This document shows, one piece after another, positions 1-9,518 of a stretch of DNA of 64,000 bases (the stretch's first letter is position 1; the number at the start of each line of letters is the position of its first letter). The notes beneath the pieces are model-generated. The model was given only the letters and a program-made list of their open reading frames with translations. It was not told the origin of the DNA and ran no database searches. This DNA is from Elioraea sp. (GTDB lineage: Bacteria > Pseudomonadota > Alphaproteobacteria > Acetobacterales > Acetobacteraceae). The translations under genes and the position numbers were made by a program. The stretch is taken from the NCBI RefSeq assembly GCF_022842375.1, contig NZ_JALHPR010000021.1:17981-81980 (forward strand), read 5' to 3'.

Positions 1-200
1 GGGATCGGCTCGGCGATGTCGCGATAGCCCGTCTCGTCGGAGAAGCCCAAGCCCGTCCAGAGCTCGGGCAGGACCACGAGCGTGCTGCCGCGACGTCCGG
101 CCGTGTCGATGAAGCCCAGCATCTTCTCGACGGTGCGGTCCTTCTCGCCATCGACGGCCGTGATCTGCACGGCGGAGACGACCACGGGGCGTTGCGTCAT
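1..200 (-). CDS. Nitrilase-superfamily (carbon-nitrogen) hydrolase, N-terminal part
   Basis: Only the first 66 or so codons are present; the gene continues beyond the left edge. The start ATG is at 200-198, five bases after the dctM stop. The translated N-terminus has the nitrilase-fold pattern: a first strand with the AVQIT motif, then LVVLPELWTG, whose Glu matches the catalytic Glu of the Glu-Lys-Cys triad. The Lys and Cys would lie off the window. The superfamily hydrolyses non-peptide C-N bonds in nitriles, amides and N-carbamoyl compounds. As the last visible gene of an operon with two hydantoinase pairs, an N-carbamoyl-amino-acid amidohydrolase or amidase role is a reasonable inference, but nitrilase or omega-amidase cannot be excluded from this fragment. 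Confidence 0.8.
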   Translation of the reverse strand, partial: MTQRPVVVSAVQITAVDGEKDRTVEKMLGFIDTAGRRGSTLVVLPELWTGLGFSDETGYRDIAEPI

Positions 201-204
201 CGTA

Positions 205-1512
205 TCATCCCATCATGCCAGGGAGGAGGAGGGAGATGATCGGGAAGGCGATCAGGATCACCAGCGTGACAACATCGGTCGCGACGAACCAGGTGACGCC
301 GCGGAAGATCGTCGGCAGCGACACGAGGTTGCCCAGTGCGCCCTTCATCACATAGACGTTGAGGCCGACCGGCGGGGTGACCAGCCCGATCTCCAGCAGC
401 TTCACGAGGATGATTCCGAAATAGATGAGGTCGATCCCCGCCTGTCGTGCGACCGGCAGGACGATCGGCAGCGTCAGCAGCAGGATGCCGATCGAATCGA
501 GGAAGCAGCCGAGGATGAGGTAGAGCACCGAGACCATCAGGATGACGGTGAGCTGGCTGCCGCCCAGCGCCATCAGCCCGCCGGCGATATGGCCGGGAAC
601 GCCCGAGAGCGCCATGAGGCGCGCGAGCAGCACGGTGCCGATCACCACCATGAAGATACCGGCCGTGCCGGTGAGCGTGTTCAGCACCCCGTCCTTCAGC
701 GCGGCGAGGCTGAGCATCCCCCGCGCCCAGGCGAGCACGATGGCGAGGAACGCGCCGACCGCGCCTGCCTCTGTCGGCGTGAAGATGCCAACGAAGATGC
801 CGACGAGAACGGCGATGATGAGCACGGGCAGCGGCCAGATCTCGGCCAGCGCCTCGAGCTTCTCCTCGCGCGTGAAGCTCTCGTCGACCGGCGGCGCGAG
901 TGAGGGCTTCAGCATCACGCGCACGATGATCATCGCGGCGAACATGCCGGCGGTCAGGAATCCCGGCAGGAACCCTGCCATGAACAGTTTCGCGATCGAG
1001 ACTTCCGCGACGTAGCCGTAGAGCACCATCAGGATCGAGGGTGGGATCATCGACCCCAGCGTTCCGGCAGCGGCGACCACGCCGCTCGCCAGCCCCGGGT
1101 CGTAGCGGTAGCGGAGCATTTCGGGTGTGGCGATCCGCGCGAAGGCAGAGGACGTGGCGACCGAGCTTCCGGAGGCCGCCGAGAGCAGCGCGCAGGCACC
1201 GACGGAGGCGACCGCGAGCCCCCCGGGCAATCGCGACAGGGCGATGCGCATGGCGCGGAACAACCCGCGCGAAAGCCCAGTCGATGCCGCGACATAGCCC
1301 ATCAGCAGGAACATCGGGATGGCGGTGAGATTCCAGTCACCGACGAAGTTGAATGGCACGGCGGTCACGATGCCCCACGCCGCCGTCATGTTCAGGATCG
1401 CGGCGATGCCGAAGAACGAGACGACGCCGAGCGCGACGCCGATCGGCACGCGCAGCGCGATCAGCCCAAGCCCCGCGGTGATCGCCAGATAGCCGATCGC
1501 GACCCTGTCCAT
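205..1512 (-). CDS. dctM: TRAP transporter large permease (DctM family)
   Basis: This 435-residue protein is hydrophobic along its whole length, with about a dozen membrane segments, as in DctM/SiaM large subunits of tripartite ATP-independent periplasmic transporters. Family features include the early GLIALRVPIGVALG helix, a conserved middle part reading PEMLRYRYDPGLASGVVAAAG and then GSMIPPSILMVLYG, and a C-terminal LVTPPVGLNVYVMKG stretch. It would sit in the inner membrane and carry a carboxylate or similar anion with Na+ together with DctQ. It lies 7 bases after dctQ and just ahead of the nitrilase-like gene. No substrate-binding DctP is visible in the window, so it may lie past the left edge or elsewhere. 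Confidence 0.95.
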   Translation of the reverse strand: MDRVAIGYLAITAGLGLIALRVPIGVALGVVSFFGIAAILNMTAAWGIVTAVPFNFVGDWNLTAIPMFLLMGYVAASTGLSRGLFRAMRIALSRLPGGLAVASVGACALLSAASGSSVATSSAFARIATPEMLRYRYDPGLASGVVAAAGTLGSMIPPSILMVLYGYVAEVSIAKLFMAGFLPGFLTAGMFAAMIIVRVMLKPSLAPPVDESFTREEKLEALAEIWPLPVLIIAVLVGIFVGIFTPTEAGAVGAFLAIVLAWARGMLSLAALKDGVLNTLTGTAGIFMVVIGTVLLARLMALSGVPGHIAGGLMALGGSQLTVILMVSVLYLILGCFLDSIGILLLTLPIVLPVARQAGIDLIYFGIILVKLLEIGLVTPPVGLNVYVMKGALGNLVSLPTIFRGVTWFVATDVVTLVILIAFPIISLLLPGMMG

Positions 1513-1519
1513 GCGCGGC

Positions 1520-2047
1520 TCAGGCTGGATCGTCGGCGGTGGTGGGATTGGCCGGCACGGGATTGAAGTCCCTGTCGGTCGCTGCCTTCCAGGCGTGCAG
1601 CAGCACCATCAGCAGGATCGCGCCAAACCCCGCGGGCAGCGCGAATTTCGCCGGCCAGATGGTGACGTAGATTGCCCCCATCGTGATCTCGCCGATCCGC
1701 CAGGAGGCGAGCGCGTCGAGCAGCGTCTGGTAGAACAGGATGCCGAAGAACCCGGCGCAAACGAGATAGCTGCCGACGAGGATCACCCGCTGCGCCGCGC
1801 GCGGCAGCAGCCGCACCACGAGATCGACCGAGATATGCTCATGCCGCATCTCGACGAAGGCGAGCGGCAGGAAAACCAGCGCCACCATGTGGTAGAGCGA
1901 GATGATCTCGAGATTGCCGGGGATCGGCTGTCCGGCGAAGTTCGACATCGCAACGTCTGCCACGGTCTGCAGCAGCATCAGCAGCACCACGACGCCGCCG
2001 AACAAGGCGAGCACGATCGCAAGGCCACGCACGGCGCGCTCGATCAT
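1520..2047 (-). CDS. dctQ: TRAP transporter small permease (DctQ family)
   Basis: The 175-residue product has four hydrophobic segments, the size and layout of DctQ small subunits. It includes the typical ISVDLVVRLLP motif after the second segment and a cytoplasmic tail. It is the partner of the adjacent DctM in the inner-membrane TRAP complex. Its ATG overlaps the stop of the upstream hyuB by four bases (ATGA on the minus strand), so the transporter is translationally coupled to the hydantoinase genes. That links the transported compound to the HyuAB substrate by context. The substrate itself cannot be read from the sequence. Confidence 0.92.
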   Translation of the reverse strand: MIERAVRGLAIVLALFGGVVVLLMLLQTVADVAMSNFAGQPIPGNLEIISLYHMVALVFLPLAFVEMRHEHISVDLVVRLLPRAAQRVILVGSYLVCAGFFGILFYQTLLDALASWRIGEITMGAIYVTIWPAKFALPAGFGAILLMVLLHAWKAATDRDFNPVPANPTTADDPA

Positions 2048-3705
2048 GCAGAGCCCTCCAGGACGATCTTGCCGTTTGCCGCATCCTCATCCCGCCGTGC
2101 CGAATCGCGCCGCGCAGCCTCGCCCCAGCCACCGCCGCCTGCCGTCTCGACCACCACGCGGTCGCCCGCCGCGAGTGTCGTCACGCGCTTGGACGCAATC
2201 GTCTCGGTCGTGCCATCGGCGCGGGTGATGACGGAGACCGCGCGTGCCCCGGGCCCACCGCCCGCGAGGCCCGAGGCCGCGATCGCATGCCGCTCGCCCC
2301 GATGGGAGAAGGAGAGGGGGGCGGCGATCGTCGACAGCACTTCGTACTCCTTCACCTGGCCGAGCCCGCCGCGGAATGTGCCGTCGCCGCCGGAGCCGCG
2401 GCGGAGCGACCATCGCCGCACGCGGATCGGGGCCTCGAGCTCCATCGCCTCTGCCGGCAGATTCATGCAGTTGGTCGCATCCGTCTCGATCGCATCGACG
2501 CCGTCATAGCCTGGACCGGCGCCGCTGCCGCCGGCAAGCAGTTCGCCGGTGACGAAGGCGCTGCCATCCGCCCAATGCCCGCCGAAGGCCATGACGAGCA
2601 GCTCACCTGCCGAGGGGGCAGGCATGCGGTCGGGCACCGCACCGGCGAGTGCGGCAAGCATGCAGCCGGTGATGCGCTTGATCGTGGCCGAGCGTGCGTT
2701 GACCGGCGCCGGCATGCGCGGGTTGACGATCGAGCCTTCGGGCAGCGTGAGCGAGATCGGGCGGAAGCAGCCGCCATTGTTCGGGATCGCCGGATCGGTC
2801 ACGGCGCGGACGGCGAAGCACGCAGCGGCCAGGCTGCCCGAGGGAACCGCGTTCACCGGCCCGCGTGCCTGCGGGCTCGAGCCGGTGAGGTCGAAATGGA
2901 TCGTGCCGTCGCGTACCGTCGCCGTCACGGCGATGCGCAAGGGAACGTCGAGCGCGATGCCGTCATTGTCGAGCCAGTCCTCCGCCTGCCACGTGCCCTC
3001 GGGCATGGCGCGCAGCGCTGCGCGCGTCATCGCCTCGGAGCGGTCGATCAGCAGGCCGAAGGCGGTGAGCAGCGTGTTGTCGCCATGCCGCGCGGCGGCT
3101 TCCGCCAACCGCGCCGCCCCGAGGCGGCAGGCAGCGACCTGGGCATGAAGGTCGCCGATGAACACATCGGGGATGCGCACGTTGGCCCGCAGCACCGACG
3201 TCAACGTCTCGTCGAACACGCCGGCCCTTGCCCAGGGAACCGCGGGAAGGCGAAGCCCTTCCTGGAAGATCTCGGTCGCGTTCGTCGGCACAGAGCCTGC
3301 CGCGAGGCCGCCGACGTCCTGGTGGTGCGTCATGGTCGCGGCCAGCGCGATGATCCGCCCGGCCGTGAACACCGGAACGACGAGCGCGATGTCGGGCAGG
3401 TGCGTGCCGCCGGCATAGGGATCGTTCAGCAGGTAGATGTCGCCCTCGCGCATCGCCTCGGTCGGGAAGCGGCGGGTGATCTCGGCGACGGCGGGGATCA
3501 GCGTGGCGAGATGGATCGGGATCGCGCAGGCCTGCGCCAGCGTCACGCCATCGACGGTGAACAGGCTCGCCGAGGCATCGAGCCCTTCCTTCACGATCGG
3601 CGAGCAGGAGGAGCGCAGCAGGGTGAGCTGCATCTCCTCCGCGATCATGTCGAGGCGGTTGCGGATGACCTCGAGCGTGACGGGGTCGAACCGTTCCATG
3701 TTCAT
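2044..3705 (-). CDS. hyuB: Hydantoinase B/oxoprolinase family protein (first pair)
   Basis: The product is 553 residues, the normal size of HyuB (N-methylhydantoinase beta). The start ATG at 3705-3703 shares one base with the hyuA stop (TGATG). The frame stays open far upstream, but that part is only the antisense of hyuA. HyuB hallmarks are the N-terminal FDPVTLEVIRNRLDMIAEEM, the LLNDPYAGGTHLPD motif near residues 92-105, the VIGDLHAQ-like segment, and a Gly-rich C-terminus (VVVETAGGGGWG). HyuB and HyuA act together in ATP-dependent opening of cyclic amides such as hydantoins or 5-oxoproline. Related pairs are acetone and acetophenone carboxylase subunits, so the substrate is open. Confidence 0.93.
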   Translation of the reverse strand: MNMERFDPVTLEVIRNRLDMIAEEMQLTLLRSSCSPIVKEGLDASASLFTVDGVTLAQACAIPIHLATLIPAVAEITRRFPTEAMREGDIYLLNDPYAGGTHLPDIALVVPVFTAGRIIALAATMTHHQDVGGLAAGSVPTNATEIFQEGLRLPAVPWARAGVFDETLTSVLRANVRIPDVFIGDLHAQVAACRLGAARLAEAAARHGDNTLLTAFGLLIDRSEAMTRAALRAMPEGTWQAEDWLDNDGIALDVPLRIAVTATVRDGTIHFDLTGSSPQARGPVNAVPSGSLAAACFAVRAVTDPAIPNNGGCFRPISLTLPEGSIVNPRMPAPVNARSATIKRITGCMLAALAGAVPDRMPAPSAGELLVMAFGGHWADGSAFVTGELLAGGSGAGPGYDGVDAIETDATNCMNLPAEAMELEAPIRVRRWSLRRGSGGDGTFRGGLGQVKEYEVLSTIAAPLSFSHRGERHAIAASGLAGGGPGARAVSVITRADGTTETIASKRVTTLAAGDRVVVETAGGGGWGEAARRDSARRDEDAANGKIVLEGSA

Positions 3706-5750
3706 CACGGCTCTCCGTGCACGAGGAGAAGTGCGCCTGAGGCGAGCGCGCGTGCGGTCCAGCCAGGCGGAACGAGGGTGGTCGTATCCTCCTGCGCGAT
3801 GACGGCGGGGCCGGCGATCGCCGCACCTTCTGCGATCCTCGCGCGGGCGTGCACCGGTACCGGTGCGGCGCGGTCCATGCCGGGAAGCCGCGCCTGCCGC
3901 TCCGCCACCAGCGAGGGTCCCGGTTCCGGCGCGGCGGTAGGGACGACGATCGGCGCCGTCGCCTCGTGCACGGTGCGGAGATTGACGATCTTCACCGCGG
4001 CCCCCGTGGCGTGGCCGTTGATGCGCGCGTGCGCCGCCTCGAACCGCGCCGCAAGGCCGGCAAGCGGTGCGGCGGTATCGACCGGCACGGCGAGGGTGTG
4101 GCTCTGCCCGACATAGGCCATGTCGGCCTCGTGGCGGATCGTGGCGTCGGACGGGGTGACGCCGTCGGCCGCCATCAGCGCCGCCGCGCGCGCATCGAGT
4201 GTCGCGAGAACGCCGCTGACGTCCTCTGCGTTCACTGCCGCTAGCGGCGCGTGGAAGGCAGCCGAGACCTCGTGCGCGACGGGTGCGACGAGCAGCCCGG
4301 CAGCGGCCAGCACGCCGGGAAAGCGCGGCACGAGAACGCGCGTGATGCCAAGCTCCTCCGCGAGTGCCGCGGCATGGATGCCACCTGCGCCGCCGAGCGG
4401 CACAAGCGTGAAGCCACGCGGATCGATGCCGCGCCGGATCGACACGAGGCGGATGCCATCGGCCATCTGCGCGTTCACCACGCGGTGGATGCCGAGTGCC
4501 GCCTGCTCGGGCGTGAGCCCGACACGGCCGGCGACATCCGCCACCGCCTGGGCTGCCCTTGCCGGGGAGAGCATGATGCGCCCGCCCGCGAACCCGTCCG
4601 GGTCGAGCAGGCCGAGGGCGAGTGACGCATCCGTCACGGTCGCGTCCGTCCCGCCGCGGCCGTAGCAGGCGGGCCCGGGCTCGGCACCGGCCGAGCGCGG
4701 GCCGACGCGCAGGCCGCCGGAGCCATCGACCCAGGCGATCGACCCGCCGCCCGCACCGATCGAGACGACGTCGAGCGTCGGCACGCGGATGGCGTATCCG
4801 TCGACCGACATCTCCTGCCGCACGGAAGGCCTGCCGCCCTCGACGAGCGCGATGTCGCTCGAGGTGCCGCCGACATCGATGGCGATGATGTCGCCGATGC
4901 CAACCGCTGCCGCAACGGACGCGGCACCGAGAAGCCCCGCGGCAGGGCCCGAGAGGAACAGCCGCACGGGCCGGCGCAGCGCCGTCTCGGTGCCGGCGAG
5001 CCCGCCGCGCGACTGCATCACGGCAAGCGTGCACGGCGCGCCGCGCGCGGCGAGCGCATCGGCGATGCCGGCGAGATAGTGGGCCACGCGCGGCTTCACA
5101 TAGGCATCGAACCCCGTCACCACGGTGCGCTCATACTCGCGGAAGGCGGGGTCGACCTCGGAAGAGAGCGAGACCGGAAGCCCGGGAGCAATCTCGCCGA
5201 TCAGCGCGCGCAGGCGGTGCTCGTGGGCATCATTGACGAAGGAAAACAGCAGCGACACGGCGATCGCCTCGACGCCGTCGGCGACAAGCCGCGTGATCGC
5301 CGCGCGTGCGCTGTCCTCGTCGAGCGGCGTGACGATGCTGCCATCGGCGGCGACGCGCTCGCGCACCTCGACGCGCCGCGCGCCAGGGGCGAGCCACGAT
5401 GGCGTCTCGGGCTTCAGCGCGAGGTCGTACATCTGCCGCCGCATCTGCCGGCCGAGTTCGAGGATGTCGGCGAAGCCTTCGGTGGCGATCAGCCCGACCG
5501 TCGCCCCTTTGCGCTCGAGCACCGCGTTCGTCGCAACGGTGGTGCCGTGGCAGAAACGGGTGATCGCGGATGAAGCGATGCCATGCTCATCGGCCAGCCG
5601 TGCGAGTGCGGCAGCGACGGCACGGCTCGGGTCATCACGCGTCGATGGCAGCTTGAAGATCGTGCTGCGCGCGCCGTCGGTGCAGACGACATCGGTGAAG
5701 GTGCCGCCGATATCGATGCCGACAGCGAAGCCCCCGCCCGCTTTCGTCAC
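3705..5750 (-). CDS. hyuA: Hydantoinase A/oxoprolinase family protein (first pair)
   Basis: The 681-residue product has the ASKHA-type phosphate-binding motif GIDIGGTFTDVV at residues 11-22. A second motif, AIDVGGTSSDIALV, lies near residue 290, both standard for HyuA/5-oxoprolinase alpha chains. The HGTTVATNAVLERKG segment and GAGGGSIAWVD also match the family. It provides the ATPase half of the HyuAB enzyme and pairs with the immediately downstream hyuB, whose start overlaps its stop by one base. It starts 6 bases from the end of the second hyuB, so all four hydantoinase genes are one transcription unit. The exact substrate is not inferable. Confidence 0.94.
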   Translation of the reverse strand: MTKAGGGFAVGIDIGGTFTDVVCTDGARSTIFKLPSTRDDPSRAVAAALARLADEHGIASSAITRFCHGTTVATNAVLERKGATVGLIATEGFADILELGRQMRRQMYDLALKPETPSWLAPGARRVEVRERVAADGSIVTPLDEDSARAAITRLVADGVEAIAVSLLFSFVNDAHEHRLRALIGEIAPGLPVSLSSEVDPAFREYERTVVTGFDAYVKPRVAHYLAGIADALAARGAPCTLAVMQSRGGLAGTETALRRPVRLFLSGPAAGLLGAASVAAAVGIGDIIAIDVGGTSSDIALVEGGRPSVRQEMSVDGYAIRVPTLDVVSIGAGGGSIAWVDGSGGLRVGPRSAGAEPGPACYGRGGTDATVTDASLALGLLDPDGFAGGRIMLSPARAAQAVADVAGRVGLTPEQAALGIHRVVNAQMADGIRLVSIRRGIDPRGFTLVPLGGAGGIHAAALAEELGITRVLVPRFPGVLAAAGLLVAPVAHEVSAAFHAPLAAVNAEDVSGVLATLDARAAALMAADGVTPSDATIRHEADMAYVGQSHTLAVPVDTAAPLAGLAARFEAAHARINGHATGAAVKIVNLRTVHEATAPIVVPTAAPEPGPSLVAERQARLPGMDRAAPVPVHARARIAEGAAIAGPAVIAQEDTTTLVPPGWTARALASGALLLVHGEP

Positions 5751-5755
5751 GGGCG

Positions 5756-7453
5756 TCAGCCGGTCCTGCCATAGGCCGCGCGCGCGGCCGCCTCGGTCAC
5801 GTAGCCCTGCGCGATGTCGGCCGCGATCGCCTCGCCGCTGCGCTCCGCCGCGGGGCCGTAGCCGCCGCCGCCTGCCGTGTAGAGCGTGAGGATATCGCCC
5901 TTCATGAGTTCGAGCGTGTCCTTGCTGCGCACGGTGATGACGCGGCCGTCCCGCACCACCTCGCAGCGCGCACGCTCTCCCTCCGTGCCGCCGAACAGGC
6001 CGTAGGGGGCGAGGCGGAAACGATCGGCGTAGATCGCGAAGTTCACGCCATCCTTCAGGATCTCGAAGCGGCGGTAGAGGCCGAGCCCGCCACGCTGGCG
6101 GCCATGGCCGCAGCTGTCGGGGATGAGGCCGTAGCCGACGATGCGGAAATGGTCGAAGTCCATGTCGGTCGCCTCGACCGGCGTGTTGGTGCAGTTCGAC
6201 AGCGCCGAATCGATCCCGTCGCCGCCATCGCGCCCGACCGTCGCACCCCAGCCACCGCCGTAGATCTCGAGGTACACCTTGTAGCGGTTATCCTCGAGAT
6301 GCGAGACGGAGGTGACATGCGTCGTGTCGTTGCCGCCGGCGATCACCTTCTCGGGGACCACCTGCGCAAGCGCCTTCAGCACGGCGTTGTAGGCGCGGTA
6401 GCCGGCCTCCATCCGTGCGCGAACCGGCGCCGGATAATGCGGGTTGAGCAGCGAGCCCTTCGGCGCGGTGATGCGGATCGGTCGCTTCAGCCCCTCGTTG
6501 AAGGGAATGTCGGCACTTGTCAGCGCAGACTTGATGGCGGAGAGGGCGGCGGAGATCGTCGAGGCGAACGGGCAGTTGAGGTTGCGCCGCACCTGCGCGC
6601 AGGTGCCGGTATAGTCGACCGAGATCGTATCGCCCGCGACGGTCACGGTCGCGCGCACGGCAAGCGGCGTGTCGGAGAGCCCATCGTCATCCACCGCATC
6701 CTCGCCGGTGTAGACGCCATCGGGGATCGCGGTGATCGCTGCGCGGGCGCGGCGTTCGGAATAGTCGAGCAGCTCGGCCATCGAGCGGCGCACGGTCGCG
6801 GTGCCGTAGCGGCGGAAGAGCTCGCGCAGCCTGTCGGCCCCGATCGCGTTCGCGGCGAACTGTGCGTTGAAATCGCCGATCGTCTGGTGCGGCACGCGGA
6901 TGTTGGCCGCCACCAGCCGCTGCAGCCCGCCGCCATCGTCCCAGTCGCGCGCGAAGCTGTAGCGAGTCGGCGGAATGATCAGCCCCTCGGCGTGCACGTC
7001 CGCCGCATCCGGCGTGAGGCCCGGGTTGCCGCCGCCAAGGTCGAGATGGTGCGCGACAGTGCCGGAAAAGCCGATCAGCACGCCATCGAGAAAGATGGGC
7101 GAGTAGATGAACACGTCCTGCAGGTGCTGGCCGCCGGAGTAGGGATCGTTCGTGATGTAGAAGTCGCCGTCGACCAGCCGCTCGACCGGGAAGGCCGCCG
7201 CACAGGAGCGGAAGATCTCCGACATCGGGCCGAGCTGCATCGGGATCAGCTCGGCCTGCGCGACGACATTTCCTTCAGCGTCGAACAGGCAGGCGGAGGC
7301 ATCCTGCGCCTCGCGGATGATGGTCGAGTAGGCGGAGCGGACGAGCTTCACCCCCATCTCGCGCGCCGCGGCGATCAGCGCCTGGCTGATCACCGCATGG
7401 TCGACGGGGTCGAGCGCCTCACCCGTTGCGCTGGTGCCGAGTCGCTCAAGCAT
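5756..7453 (-). CDS. hyuB: Hydantoinase B/oxoprolinase family protein (second pair)
   Basis: This is a second, diverged HyuB of 565 residues. The start ATG at 7453-7451 begins MLERLGTSATGEALDPVDHA and overlaps the 3' end of the upstream hyuA by 8 bases. The frame is open further upstream but only as antisense of hyuA. Family motifs include the ITNDPYSGGQHLQDVF segment near residue 100, AHHLDLGGGNPG, and a Gly-rich C-terminus (LYTAGGGGYGPAAERSG). Its YITNDPYSGG differs from the LLNDPYAGG of the first pair, so this is an old paralogue rather than a recent duplication. It is predicted to be the cytoplasmic partner of the HyuA encoded immediately upstream. Confidence 0.93.
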   Translation of the reverse strand: MLERLGTSATGEALDPVDHAVISQALIAAAREMGVKLVRSAYSTIIREAQDASACLFDAEGNVVAQAELIPMQLGPMSEIFRSCAAAFPVERLVDGDFYITNDPYSGGQHLQDVFIYSPIFLDGVLIGFSGTVAHHLDLGGGNPGLTPDAADVHAEGLIIPPTRYSFARDWDDGGGLQRLVAANIRVPHQTIGDFNAQFAANAIGADRLRELFRRYGTATVRRSMAELLDYSERRARAAITAIPDGVYTGEDAVDDDGLSDTPLAVRATVTVAGDTISVDYTGTCAQVRRNLNCPFASTISAALSAIKSALTSADIPFNEGLKRPIRITAPKGSLLNPHYPAPVRARMEAGYRAYNAVLKALAQVVPEKVIAGGNDTTHVTSVSHLEDNRYKVYLEIYGGGWGATVGRDGGDGIDSALSNCTNTPVEATDMDFDHFRIVGYGLIPDSCGHGRQRGGLGLYRRFEILKDGVNFAIYADRFRLAPYGLFGGTEGERARCEVVRDGRVITVRSKDTLELMKGDILTLYTAGGGGYGPAAERSGEAIAADIAQGYVTEAAARAAYGRTG

Positions 7454-9470
7454 CGCGTGTCTCCCGCGTGAGGATGAGGTTGTCGGCAGCGTCGCGCTCC
7501 GCCCGCCAGGCGTCGGGAAGCAGCAGCGTCGAGGTTGAATCGTCAAGCAGCGCGGGGCCCGTGACGCTGCGGCCAGGCACGAGCGAGCCGCGCGAGAGGA
7601 GCGTTCCCTGCCGCCAGGCGCGGTCGGTGTAGAGCTCGATCGCGCGGTCCTCTCCCGCAGTACCCGATGGTTCGGAAAGCCGTGGGGCATCCTCCTGCGG
7701 CGCGATCAGGCCGAGGCGGAACGAGACGATCTCGACCGGGCGATCCGATGCGGCGCCAAAATGGTACACCTTCTGGTGCGCCGCGCCGAACCGCGCGCGG
7801 AGATCGGCCGCCGTGAGGGTCGCGAGGCTGTCGAGCGGCAGCGGCACCGGCACCTCGAAGGCCTGGCCCACGAACCGCATGTCGGCGGTGAATTCGAGCG
7901 CGAGCTCACCGTCGAGGCCGAGGGAGCGGGCGCGGGCAACAGCACGTTCGCGCATCGCGTCGAAGGTCTCGCGCACGACCGCAGGTGCCGTGTCGTCCAC
8001 CGCCGCGCGCAGCGTGCGGCTGTCGAACTGCGAGAAATCCGACGCGAGCAGCCCGTAGGCCGAGATGATGCCGGCCGAGGGCGGCACGACGATGGTGCGG
8101 ATACCGAGATCGCGCGCCACGTCCGCCGCGTGCAGCGGCCCGGCCCCGCCATAGGGAACGAGAACGTAGTCGCGCGGATCATGCCCACGCTCCGTCGAGA
8201 TGAGCTGGATCGCGCGCACGATGTTGGCGGTCGCGACCCTGACGGCAGCGTCGGCGGCCTCCTCGATGCTCATGCCGAAGCGTTCCGCGATCGGGGCGAG
8301 GGCGGTGCGCGCGGCGTCCGCATCGATCCGCATCCGCCCGCCGAGGAAGGCATCAGCCCGCATCGTTCGCCGCACCACGTGCGCATCCGTGATGGTCGGC
8401 ACGGTGCCGCCGCGGCCGTAGCAGGCAGGGCCCGGATCGGCGCCGGCGGAGTGCGGCCCGACGCGAAGCATGCCGCCCTCGTCCACCCAGATGATCGAGC
8501 CGCCGCCCGCCCCCACCGTGTTGATATCGACGACCGGGATGCGCACCGGCAGGCCATCGATCATGAATTCATTGGTCAGCTGGGGCCGACCGTCAGCGAC
8601 GACGCAGACATCGGTCGATGTGCCGCCGATGTCGAGGGTGATCAGGTTGCCGTAGCCCGATCGCGCCACCTGGCGCGCCGCACCCGTGACGCCAGCGGCA
8701 GGACCGGAGAGAAGTGCCGTGACGGCGTTCTCGCGCATCGCCTCGCCCGGCACGCGCCCGCCATTCGATTGCATCACGCTGAACCGCCCGGCGAAGCCGT
8801 GCTCCTTCAGCCGCTCGGCGAAGCGGGCGATGTAGCCGTCCATCACCGGCTGGACGTAGGCCGACAGCGTCACGGTCGAGGCACGCTCGAACTCGCGGAA
8901 CTCGCGGGTGACATCCGACGAGACCGTGACGTGCACGCCAGGCAGGTGCGCGCGGATCAGTGCCTTCAGCGCCTGCTCATGCGCGGGGTTTACGTAGGCG
9001 TTGAGCAGGCAGATCGCGATGGCACGATAGCCCCCGGCGGCGAGCGCGGGAACGAGGTCACGCTCCGCCGCGGCGAGGTCGAGGGCTGTGAGAACGCTGC
9101 CGTCGGCGAGGATGCGCCCGCTCACCTCGAAACTCGAACGCCGATCCACGACTGCCGGTGGCTGGTGGTACGCCAGGTCGTAAATGCGCGACCGGCCGTG
9201 GCGCTGCAATGCGAGGATGTCGCGGAAGCCAGCGGTGGTGACGAAGGCGGTGGGAAACCCCTTCCGTTCCAGAACCGCATTGGTCGCGACAGTCGAGCCG
9301 TGCGCGAGCTCGGTGATCGAGGGGATGGGGATGCCGCTTTCGGCGAGTGCGTTGAACGCGCCGATATCGGGGCTTTTCGGCGTCGACGGCACTTTCAGCA
9401 CCGTCACGCGCCCATCCGCGATCGCCACCAGGTCCGTGAACGTGCCGCCAACCTCGATCCCGACGCGCAT
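7446..9470 (-). CDS. hyuA: Hydantoinase A/oxoprolinase family protein (second pair), first gene of the operon
   Basis: The 674-residue product starts MRVGIEVGGTFTDLVAIADG, giving the N-terminal ATP-binding motif at residues 4-15. The second motif, LDIGGTSTDVCVV, lies near residue 277, and HGSTVATNAVLERKG is also present. The ATG is preceded by GGAGACAGC, a good ribosome-binding site. It is the promoter-proximal gene of the minus-strand operon that runs through hyuB, hyuA, hyuB, dctQ, dctM and a nitrilase-like gene. An AT-rich inverted repeat lies about 50 bases upstream. The role is ATP-dependent hydrolysis or carboxylation of a cyclic amide or ketone, together with HyuB. The family assignment is secure and the substrate unknown. 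Confidence 0.94.
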   Translation of the reverse strand: MRVGIEVGGTFTDLVAIADGRVTVLKVPSTPKSPDIGAFNALAESGIPIPSITELAHGSTVATNAVLERKGFPTAFVTTAGFRDILALQRHGRSRIYDLAYHQPPAVVDRRSSFEVSGRILADGSVLTALDLAAAERDLVPALAAGGYRAIAICLLNAYVNPAHEQALKALIRAHLPGVHVTVSSDVTREFREFERASTVTLSAYVQPVMDGYIARFAERLKEHGFAGRFSVMQSNGGRVPGEAMRENAVTALLSGPAAGVTGAARQVARSGYGNLITLDIGGTSTDVCVVADGRPQLTNEFMIDGLPVRIPVVDINTVGAGGGSIIWVDEGGMLRVGPHSAGADPGPACYGRGGTVPTITDAHVVRRTMRADAFLGGRMRIDADAARTALAPIAERFGMSIEEAADAAVRVATANIVRAIQLISTERGHDPRDYVLVPYGGAGPLHAADVARDLGIRTIVVPPSAGIISAYGLLASDFSQFDSRTLRAAVDDTAPAVVRETFDAMRERAVARARSLGLDGELALEFTADMRFVGQAFEVPVPLPLDSLATLTAADLRARFGAAHQKVYHFGAASDRPVEIVSFRLGLIAPQEDAPRLSEPSGTAGEDRAIELYTDRAWRQGTLLSRGSLVPGRSVTGPALLDDSTSTLLLPDAWRAERDAADNLILTRETRDA

Positions 9471-9518
9471 GCTGTCTCCGCCATCCCCGCTGCTTCACGG
9501 GAGCTTACAAGCCGCGTG

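Noticed and set aside
3706..5034. N-terminal extension of the first hyuB frame
   Set aside because: Arg-rich sequence fully covered by hyuA on the same strand in another frame; the true hyuB start is at 3705.
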